Below are positions 43,401 through 55,400 of a DNA stretch of 64,000 nt, piece after piece; positions within the stretch are counted from its first letter, which is position 1; every line of letters begins with the position of its first letter. Location: the NCBI RefSeq assembly GCF_958450345.1, contig NC_088780.1, positions 103,428,226-103,492,225 on the forward strand, given 5' to 3'. Made by a program: the position numbers and the translations under genes. This DNA is from Calliphora vicina (Eukaryota; Arthropoda; Insecta; Diptera; Calliphoridae). Under the pieces are notes generated by a model. The model was not told the DNA's origin. It was given only the letters and a program-made list of their open reading frames with translations, and searched no databases.

Positions 43401-46400
43401 GCATAAGTAATTTATTGGTGAGTTGTCGAAGGAAGGTTTGTTTACAAGAAATCGGTTATTGGACTGTCTGTGATATGCCTTTTTAATTGACTATTTGTGG
43501 TCAATTATATTAAAATAACTAATTATGTAGCTGATCAAGTAACCAGTTAGTTAGCTAGTAATGTAACTAATTATATGTAAACAGTATGTGAATCCAATAT
43601 GTTGACTTAAAAAAATATAATTGTTTAGCAAAATGCCAATAAATGCCAATAAACTATGTTTTAGAGACTATAGAAAATGTGGTTAGTAAACTAATCACCC
43701 AACCGCAAAGAGTTAAAATAACTACTCACGTAGCTAGTTATGTAACTAGTTGTTACCCTAAGTGATAGGTGAAATCACTAGGTCGGGACAGTTTCCTAGA
43801 ACTGCTGGGTAAATCAAATACACAGATGCAGTAATGTTAGTGTAAATGTATTTGTATGGCTATTTAACAATTTTACAGAGAAATAAAAAAAAAATTTATG
43901 ATTTTTTTTTTTTAATATTTAAGATATTTGGCGGCCAACAATGACGCACTTAAGACCCTTCAATACCAGAAAATACATATACAAAACGAACAAAAAAACA
44001 GAATAATGTTGTCTTAAAATAATCTTAAAATTACAATTTTAAAAATTACTTGCAATAAGTATGTATGTAAATGTGATTAAAAATAAATTTCAAATACAAA
44101 TAGATTTAAGATTAATCTTAAGACAAACAAGAATATGTAACTAGTTATGGATTTCACAAAAAAAATTACAATTCTGGTTAACATTAAATTACCTTTAAAT
44201 TCTCAGAAAAATTGCTTTACTGTGGTAAATTAAAGACTATGAAATAATAAAATATATTAAAGTCATTATTCTGAAAATATTAAGTTACCTATTTTCCTTA
44301 TTATTGCAATTCTCCTAAACAGTATTCATTATTTGAGAGTACATTATTTTACAGTATTTTAAATATTAAAATAAAAAAAAGAAAAGAAAATGTCTGCAGC
44401 ATAGAAAATGTGAAAATGAGAAATTACACTAAAATTAAATGAAATACTGTGCAACGTAGCGTATGAGTGTTATTAATTTATTATTTAATTTACAATTTAT
44501 GACTTCAACAAGGAAATTAAGACTCTAATTGAATTTATGGATTTATTTTCTAGATGTTTTCTATATTTGTAGTTGCTTTACTTTACCTTTTCCATTGCCT
44601 TTACTAAACTCTATTTTATTTTGCAAAATAAACATTATTTTTGGTGAATAAATATTTAAATGTAATAAGAAAGGGAAATTTTTGAAAGTAAATATCAAGC
44701 TAAATTATTTATTATATTTAAAGGCTTTATTCATAATCAGTTTTTAAATTTATTAAAACAAATTTTGTATGAAAATTATGTTTTGTGAGTCTCCTGAAGA
44801 GTTGCTATAATTACTACATTTGGTGAAAATTGAAAACCTTAGGACTACAGGATTAATATTTTAAAGAAAACAAATTAATCCTATTGATTTTCAGAATAAC
44901 ATTTACCATGAAATTTCATAATTTAGAGGGATTTTTGTGAAGAAAAATTTTAAATTCAAATTAGTGTAAAATTCGAACGGATTAAGATATTTAGAACCTA
45001 TATAGATCATAAGGACGTTTATGCAATGCGTAGATAACTTTTGCCATTGTCTTTACTTAAATAAAACGGAGAAAATAAGTTCCCAAAAATGTTGATTTTT
45101 CTTATAGAGTTTATATTTTTTTCAAAAATTATATTTTTTATAATAGGGACTTATGCTTTTAGATATATATGAAATTTGTCTGGGGCTCTGTACCCTTAAA
45201 GGATCCAAATTTTATTTAACTCATTTACGTTAAGTTTTCTTTCAGAAACATATACAAAATATATACATACTTGCGCGAATAAATTTTGTTTCTTAAAAAC
45301 ATTGAAACATTTGTACAATATAAATATTTGATTCCCGGGAGTTGGTAAAATTTTTCTCTACATTTCCGGGTACCCGGCTATTCCCGAAATATATAATAAT
45401 ACTATAAACTATGAATATTATAACAAAATTTCTTATAAAAACTTAGTGTTATAATCATTACATATAGAGCTTCGTATTAATTAATAAAATTTGAGCTTAA
45501 TTCACTAAAATCTTAATCCGTAGTTAAAAAATGTCAGCCTTTCATTTCATATATCCATTCCCAATATCTAATTCTTTAGCTTCCTTCAACAGCTTCATTT
45601 AAATTGAATTAATTTTGAAGTTTATTAATAACAGAAATTGTTCAAACTTTGAATGATTAAACTTTTGTTGATTCAAATCTACTACAAATTGAGTTAAATG
45701 TTTTTTATTCATTCAGTTTTATTTAGCTTTTAATAATTTTCAAAATGAATTGAAAAAAATGTTTAAGCTTTTTAGTAAAAGGAATGAATTCAATACATTT
45801 AACTGAATAGTTAAGAGATTAAATTTATGTTGATCTCGAAAATTTCCAAATTATTCGATTCAAAGGTGAATTTTTATAATACAACATCTGCGAACCACAC
45901 TCATTATAAAGCTGTCATTGTTAACAAAATGGCCAAAATCAATTCTATACTTAAAAATACCAAATGGTGTGCCGCCATCAAAAGTAGGGGTCTTTGTTCT
46001 ACTAGTGTTTTCTGGAATAATTCGCACCAGTCAATCTTGGCATTGAAGATTGTTCACCTTTATTTCTAGATCGTGCAGTTTTCCTTGTGCTTTATTAAAT
46101 GTTCATTCGAAAAACCCCAAATAAATAATAATAAGCGGTATATTATTGTAGAGATATAAACGAAAAACTGTAAAAAAAAACTTTTAAACTTAATTTCATG
46201 TTTTTAGGTTCATTGGTGAAGAAATTACAAAAAGTACCATTCGAATAAAGAAAAAGTACCAAAAAGTCTCACCCTAGAATTCTCACTCACTTAGGACCAT
46301 TTATGCTTAATTTCATGTTTTTAAGTCCATTGTTATAGAAAATTCAAAAAAGTACCATTAGAATATAGAAAAAGTACCAAAAAGCCCACACTTGTGGTTT

Positions 46401-49400
46401 CCCACTCACTCGGTTCCATATAAGCTTTATTTCATGTTTATAGGTTCATTGGTGAAGAAATTACAAAAAGTACCAATCGAATAAAGAAAAAGTACCAACA
46501 AGTCTCCCCCTAGAATTCTCACTTACTTAGGACCATATATGCTTAATTTCATGTTTCTAAGTTCATTGTTATAGAAAATTCAAAAAAGTACCATTAGAAT
46601 AAAGAAAAAGTACCAAAAAGTCTCCCCCTAGAATTCTAACTCACTTAGGACCATGTATGCTTAATTTCATGTTTTTAAGTCCATTGTTATAGAAAATTAA
46701 AAAAGTACCATTAGAAGAACAAAAAAGTACCTATAGTTCAGTTCACACATTTTGGTACCTAAATATTATCCCCTATTCCTAACACTAACTTCACTAAGAT
46801 GCATATCAGCTAACTTTAATGTATATAAGTGTAATAATTAAAATATTAAAAAAGTACCATTAGGAGAAAAGTACCCATTTCCCTTTTCTTCCTTGAACAC
46901 CCCTCAAGTTTGAAATTTAAAAATATTCCATTTTGCCAAAATTGTTTATGCTACAGGCATGTCTGAAAATATTAAAATCTGTGTTAACGTGCCCAAGAAT
47001 AAATATGTTTTAAAAAAAGTACCAAACTGTTTACCCGGATTTGGCCCAATATACACCTTGGTACTCGAGTTCCAAATAACACCCTGTTAGTTAATTTTTG
47101 TATGAATCCAGGAACCAACGTTAAAAAAAATTATCAAAATTGGCTTAATAATTTCAAATATAATGTATTTTCCCGATTTTATCCCCTTTTTGGTACCTTT
47201 TTTATCCCCATTGAGGTGGTAAAATTTTATTCAAATAAATTTCTGTAACGTGGTGGGAGCTCATAATAAAATATTCGTATGTCTATGTCAAATTATAGAA
47301 AAACATATTTTATGAAAAAGTACCAAAAATAAACACAATTTTTATCCCTTAAGGTTTCGAATTTCCAAACTTATATTTTTTTATTTTTTGATAAGTAAAG
47401 AATACGATTTACGATTTGATTCTATGTTTATTGGTTTAAAAGATACATAGGGTGCCAAAAAAGTACCAAAATACAGTTTTTACCCGTTTTCTCCACTAAA
47501 AGTTTCGAATTTCGAAAAAGTACAAAACACCTGTCAGCTTATTTTTTGAATAGAGTAACATGCAATTTTAAGTTTTTTTGTATCTTTATTAGTTTTTAAG
47601 ATATAAGGTTACCGAATTTACCCGTTTTTACCCATTTTTACACCCTAAACGTTCGAATTTCCAAAAATCCCTTCTTATCGGATCGTTTTGGGGAGGGAGT
47701 AACCCACAGTTAAAATTTCATGATTCTAGCTTCAGCCGTTTGGGCTGTGGGATGATGAATCAGTCAGTCAGTCAGTGAGTCAGTAACGTTACTCTTTTAT
47801 ATATCGATGACTTAATATAAAAAGGCCCTAACTCGTTTTTTGTTTGTAAGTCCAGATTTTTGTTTATTTCGATAAATGGTCCGATTATATATCATAATTA
47901 ACCAAAAAAATCTCGACTTAAAAAAACACGAGTTAGGGCCTTTTTATATTAAGCCATCGATATATAGATAACTATGAAACCCCATTAGATATAGATTTTT
48001 TATGGATTGTGAGCAAAATGTTACAAAAAAATTTTAAATAAAATAAATTTTTTTTAAATCTTTTGTGGAATATTTTTCAAAAAATTTAAAAAAAAAAAAA
48101 CTTTTCTGGAATAATTTTAAATTATAAAAATAAACATAAAAAATCAAAAATTTAAAAAAAATATTTTAGTTTACTTCCCATAAAATTGATTTTTCCACAA
48201 ATTTTAACTTTGCTAGCCCATATATAGGCACCTAAAAGGCGTAGAACCCTTTTCAAACACTCATTTAATAGGCTGATTAATTATCTATCATATGCCTTTT
48301 AAATTTTTTGATTATCTCATTTCAAAAGTTATGATTTTTACAACGAAAAAACTCAAATGGCGCCACTGTGCAACGTTCGAGCAATGCAAAATCATCTTTC
48401 AAAGTCTCTTAGCTTCAAATCGTATGATTTGAATGTGTGACACTTCTGAATACATAACTACTTATGCCTAAAATATTCTTAACTAAATGAATTGATTCTT
48501 AGTAATGGCACGTTACAATTGTTCATGTGTGTATTTGAGTGCTTTAGATTACTGTCTATTAAATACGAACTTATATATCCGATTATAAGTCAAAGTACTT
48601 CCAAGTAATGCATATGATTATAGTTCTCATTACAATGTTATTGAAATAGTAATCGAAATTTGTTTAATTGTTACTTACTAGGAATATTTTTTATTGTTTT
48701 TATTAAAAGATTTTAATGCAATACTATTTTTGTACAAATTTATCATTAATTCTAGTATTTTCATCTCAAAATTTATAAATGTCATTTCTAGTTTAAAGAA
48801 ATTCCCCACCTCCTTCCCCCTCTCCCTCTTTATTTATTCAAATAATATTATTTAAATACTTTCGGATATTCATTCTTACTTAGTTTATTCATCACTCGTA
48901 TAATGAGTGTTTTCATGTTCTTTAATACATTTTGACATTTGACATTTTCAAAAAAAAATATATAAAAATAAAAATAAAATGCGGTGCAAACACAGTAAAA
49001 ACAAATTTTAAAATTCATTGTAGAAATTTGTATAATTTGTATGTACAAATAACAAACATACACACCACCACTATACGAATAATTTAATACAATTTATAAT
49101 AACAATAAAAATGTTTAAAATAATAACACATGAATGAGAGAAATACATATTTTTAGAAAATTTATTTCAAAAAGTGACATATCCACAGAAACGAGTACTC
49201 ACTTGAATAGCAAAGCCAAACAATAAGTGTTACTCGTAACAAAGGGACGAAACGAAAAATTTCGATAAAAAAATAAATAATTTTTCAACCTTTACTCTTC
49301 AATTTCGGCCATAGAAAATTTAAAGTTCTCTAGAATTTCGAAATTCACTTTAGTTTGATTTTTATTTGAAAACAGTATTTACGTTTTTATGTATATTTTT

Positions 49401-52400
49401 ATAACTATCTCCAATTAATCTTATATATAATTTCCTTATTTGTGTGTTCCTCTTTTTTTTTGCTCTATCCAGAGCGTTTTGAAGCCCACTGTCTGTGGTT
49501 AGAGAAATTAGAGGAAAAAGGGGCGTGGCAAAATTCAATTTTTTTTACATTTTAGCTTATATTAAAGCTCCCTAATTGCGTAGGAAGCTAAAAACAATGG
49601 AGCATATCCTGAAGTAGGTTTTGGCCTGAATTAAGAGAAAAGTGGGGCGTGGCAAAATTAAATTTTTTAACATTTTAGCTTATATTAAAGCCCCATAATT
49701 GCATAGGAAGCTGAAAACAATGGAGCATAGTAGTAGGATCTAAGATTTCTGGAATACGGGCGGATAATTGAAAGGAAAAGAGGCGTGGCAAAACTGTTTT
49801 TTTTTTTTTAAATTTCAGCCAAAAGGTCAGTATCATATGCCAAGCATATGATATACGATGCCATAGACAAATGCGGAAATTACAAACGGAATGACTAACT
49901 TTTGGCCTGAATTAAGAGAAAAGAGGGGCGTGGCAAAATTAAATTTTTTAACATTTTAGCTTATATTAAAGCCCCATAATTGCATAGGAAGCTGAAAACA
50001 ATGGAGCATAGTAGTAGAATCTAAGATTTCTGGAATACGGGCGGATAATTGAAAGAAAAAGAGGCGTGGAAAAATTGTTTTTTTTTTAATTTCAGCCAAA
50101 AAGAAGCTGAGAATTGCCAAGCATATGATACTGACCTTAAAGTAGTTAGAATTACAAATTTTGGACTATGGACAAAGAATTAAGAGGAAAAAGGGGCGTG
50201 GCAAACCATTTTCGGAGAAAATTATTTTTTTTAAAAAAAAGTTTGGGTGAAAAAAAGATTCAACAAAACAAAAATGCGGAAATTACAAACGGAATGACAA
50301 ACTTATATATACCACTTGCCACTTCATGGTGAAGGGTATAAATAAAAAAAAACAACAACCAGCAATAAACAAAACAACAAAAATATCACGTATAAGCTGC
50401 AATATTTTATTTATTTAAATTTATTTTTTTTTTTCATTTCTAGAATTTGCAAGCAGAAAAAAAAACTCAAGAGAAATTAAATCAGAGAGTTTTATTTATA
50501 TGAAAATAAAATTAAAAAAGAAATATTGTTAATGTGAATACATAATGTTTGTATATATGGGCGATTCCATATCATCGTACGTGGCATTTGTACGCCTATA
50601 GAGTGGAATAGATTTTGCAAAAATAGGAGAATCTGGAAAATAATTTGGGCTTTATGTTCCATTCAGTGGGTACTATATTTTAAAATAATAAAAAGTACTT
50701 TCGAAATATTGTTGTCTAGAATATTGAGCAAAATAATGGTATATCGTACGTGACATAAAAAATATGCAAAAATATTCGAATCGTGAGAGGCGTTATGTTT
50801 TATTTTAATTTCTTACACTAAACGAAATATTTTTTTACAATTCGTCATATTTAAATAAAAACAATCATTGGATAATTTTATAATAAATAAAATTTAATAT
50901 CGTACGTGACATACCGTACGTGACAGATTTTTCTCTTATAATAAAACAATATATATTCTGTAAATATACATATGTATGTATACAAAAACTAAAAAAGTGA
51001 AAAGTTTCAATAAACAATTTGACCATAGCAAAAAAAAACAATCAGAGTCAAATTCATTTCATACTACAAGCTAATTGGGCTAATAATTTTCGCCGCAATT
51101 TTACCCTAAAACATTAAAAAATTCAATATAATCAGTTTAAACTATTATTTTTGTCTTTAAAATGTTGTAATATGATCTAAATACTTTCACATTGTAACAT
51201 TTTATTATTTTCTTCTATTCAAATCATCTTGAAAAAAGTTTCAAGTGTTTTTGTGTTTTCAATCGTGGTAGCGATTCTCGTGGAAGTGCCCATATGTAAC
51301 ACCACTGCAATGGAATGACATGAAAAATGTCATTGCAACACTTTAGCACCATTTTGATGTTTGTATGTACGACTGTTTTATGAAATTGTACATACATACA
51401 TACAGTGGTTGACAATACAATGGAAACTCTTTCAAATATTTAATTAATTGGTCACAATCCAAAAAAAATTCTTATAAAATTTGTCCTATTTGAAATATTT
51501 TTTTTTTTAACCCCAAAGCTGAAATCAGAAAACGGAAAACGGAAAGCAGCTTTGGAAACCTCGATGTGTTTCCTATTTATCTCCAAAGCATTTTCGAAGT
51601 CCCGAAGAAAATGTGGATCCTATGGGTAAAATTTTAATAGGATTACAAATATTAGGAACAATTTGATATATGGTTATAGGCTGAGTACAGGGTACTTTTA
51701 TTTTTATATATTGTTACGTTTTAACCTTTTCAAAACGTTTGTTTATTTCTTTTAAATAAACCGGATACTTTTGATTGCAAATAAAAGCCGTTTAGTAGTT
51801 TGAAAATTGTAACAACTCTTTATTTATTTAAAATGTACAACAACCACACTCAATGTCACTCAATGTTTTTTATACACGTTTATAAATTCTCAGAAATACG
51901 GACACTTTATAATGTACACGAATTCACTTGAAAAATACTGCACACTTTAAGGCACTCAGTTGATGTTTATTCGAATAGCATCTCTGATAAACTCACTAAC
52001 GACTACAACCTCTGCCACTATTTATAACACTGCCATCTGCACTCTAGATTGCTCATTAACTGTCAAAGTTCGAATATTCTAGATCTTACTAATACATACG
52101 CCATCTGTGGTGTACTTTCTACAATGTTCTTTAACTGAATATTCGAATTCGAATATACAGCGTTGCCAACTTACGATCAATGGTCAACTGAAAGCTTTTA
52201 TTTAATAATGCCCACAGATATGTTACAGTTTGCTATTACAGCACTGTTATTTGAAAGCATTATGCTACTTTTAAATCAGCCCTTAAAATCGTTATATTTG
52301 AATTCAAGTACAATTTTGTAACAATATTAACAAAAACCAAAATAAGAACGTAATTAAATTCAGGAATTAGAAAATAAACTAAAAAGTATTTATTATTATG

Positions 52401-55400
52401 GTATTGAAAAAACAATGGAAATTTAGGTTTCATTATTACAAGAATAGTCTAGCCCATGACACAACAATATAAGGTACACTCAATTATAAAATTCTTGTAA
52501 CGTCAAACTAAAGAAAATATGAACAAATATGAAAAAAATCAAAGTTTGACGTTATAGGGGTAAATATTGAAAACTCTCCCTAGTGATTCTACCATCTACA
52601 ATTATTGTATCATTGTATAGCCCTTATAGTGACAGAACTAATTCCAAAAGTTTAAAAGTTTCCATTGTTTTACCTATGCTAAGAAGTAAACTATATTCTA
52701 TAAATGAAAATAAGTAGAAACAAATTTATTTAATTTATCTTAGAAAAAATAAAGTTTCCATTGTATTATCACTCACTGTATGCATATACGTATTATTCAT
52801 TCCATTTTTAAATTTTACAACAACAAGAAAATGAAAATAAATTTAAACATAAATGCAAAAAAAAAAAAACAGTAGCAGGAGGTGTAAATAATTAAATATT
52901 GAACAAGTTTAATGCTATAAAGCGTTAATTGATCCCATTAGTACCACGAGGGGGATTAAAAACAAAAATATAAATAAATGTTAAATGTCAGGAATTTATT
53001 TAAACATTCTTCATATCGAAATTAGAGTATTCAATAACGCTTATTAGCGTTCAAGTAAAAACTCATTCGTTATAGATCACAATCATTATAATTTTCTATA
53101 CATCTTATTAGATATCGAATAGGAGGAGAATCCCTAAAATAAAAAAAAACTCGCACATTCGAATAAGTATTCGTTCGTGCCTAAAATCAAATTATCATTA
53201 GAATACGTGGCAGCAATACATCTGTCGCTTTATACTTCCCAGTTATAATGGTCGCCTCGATTATATTCTTCATGAATTTCTTTACTGCAAGTCGAGTGCC
53301 ATTAGAAAGTCGTGGCGTATTAAAGTAATTCCTAGCGGTTTAACCTTCAATAATAAAGTACAAATACGCAAACATTCATACAAACACACATTCAGTTTTA
53401 TATATTGTTACGAAATTGTACTTGAATTCAAATGTAACGATTTTAACGGCTGATTTAAAAGTAGCAGAATGCTTTCAAATAGCAGTGCTGTAATAGCAAA
53501 CTGTAACATATATGTGGGCATTATTAACATTGAATAAAAGCTTTCAGTTGACCATTGATCGTAAGTTGGCAACGCTGTTTGCTGCGACCGTATATTCGAA
53601 TTCGAATATTCAGTTAAATAACATTGTAGAAAGTACACCACAGATGGCGTATGTATTAGAAAGCTCTAGACAGTTAAAGAGCAATCTAGAATGCAGATGG
53701 CAGTGTTATAAATAGTGGCAGAGGTTGCAGTCGTTAGTGAGTTTTTCAGAGACGCTTTTCGAATAAACATCAACTGAGTGTGCTGTATTTTTCAAGTGAA
53801 TTCGTGTACATTATAAAGTGTGTCTGTATTTCTGCGAATTTATAAACGTGTATAAAAAACATTGAGTGACTATTTAATTCTGTTGTTGTACATTTTAAAT
53901 AAATAAAGAGTTGTTACAATTTTCAAAAGTATCCGGTTTATTTAAAGGAAATAAACGTTTTGAAAAGGTTAAAACGTAACAATATGTTTGTTTGACATTT
54001 GTATTAAACAGGTGTTTTTTCATCCATTTAACTTAATACCAATTTTTCTTAGCAAAAAGTGTCAATAGTTTAGATAGCTATTTCTTCAATCTTTCGAAAA
54101 AAAAATTAAAAAAAACTTTTTCTTTTGAAAATAAAAGTTCCATATACATATAGATAGAAGGTTTTCAAATGTATAAACATTTTAACGCACATTTCTATCC
54201 TAAATATTAATATTGATAGCTGATATAGCTACCTATTCCTTATAAATTCTGGATCCTTATAAATAGCGGAGTCGAATAAGCCATGTCTGTCTGTTGAAAT
54301 CAACTTTCCAAAGCCAAATAACTTACATACACGATTCATACATCAATATCTTAGGTCAATTTTTGACCTATATCTGGAATACTAAGTCATTAATATAGAC
54401 AATATGGATATCTAATGATAGATATTTGAATGACCTTTGCAACGACGTATATAAGACCATAGTATTTTGACCCATTGTAGGTCCAATGGGTCAAAATCGG
54501 AAAAATTATTTTTTAAACCGAATTTTTTGTTTCAAAAAAATTTTTTTTCGCTAAATATTAAAAAAAAAAATTTTAAATTTAAAACAAAAACAAATTTTAA
54601 ATTTAAAAAAACAATTAAAAAAATATTTTTCTCTTACTCTCTTACTTGTTTTAATTAACATCATAATATGATGGGCTACTACTTAAATTTGTATATAATA
54701 AATATTTATACAAACGCACTGTGGTTCCAAATCAAAATCTATTAAAATTATTAAAATCGGTATCTTCAGAATTTGGAAAAACGAAGTTTTTTCGGAAGCT
54801 GACTATCTGCTCTCCTCCAATACAAATGGGGTTTTCAATTGGACATTTCGTTTACTCGACAGAAGCGCCAGAAGTTCAAAAAATTTTGAATCATATTTTC
54901 GTTAATTTTTTTTTAATATTTTATTGCTTTACTAATTTACACATATCTCAATTGTTTTACCATTTAGAAATTCATACTTCAAATCATAGATAAACATTGA
55001 TATAGGATTTTATTAAGTGTACATCTTATATTTATGGGCTTCTCCATTTTTCTGTTATAGTCCTTTAAACTTGGGTCCCAAATATGCTGATATTTTTTTT
55101 TCTAAGAATATGCCATAAAAAAAGACCGTCGAAGCCCGTCCCATGACTATATACATCATTTAAAGAAACGTCTGGGAAATGTCTTTGTAAAAAAATTGTA
55201 GCCACCAGCACCCGCCGAAATACTTTTGTTTTTAATTTTTACGGAATGGAATTTTTAGTAATATTTTATTTTTTATTATTGATTTTAATATATCTAGACC
55301 CTACTGTAACTTGAAAAATTGTTTATATTGATCTTTTAAAGAGCGCCAAATAATTTTGTCCACCTAGATTTTGATTTGGAACCACAGTGAAACGGTGGAA

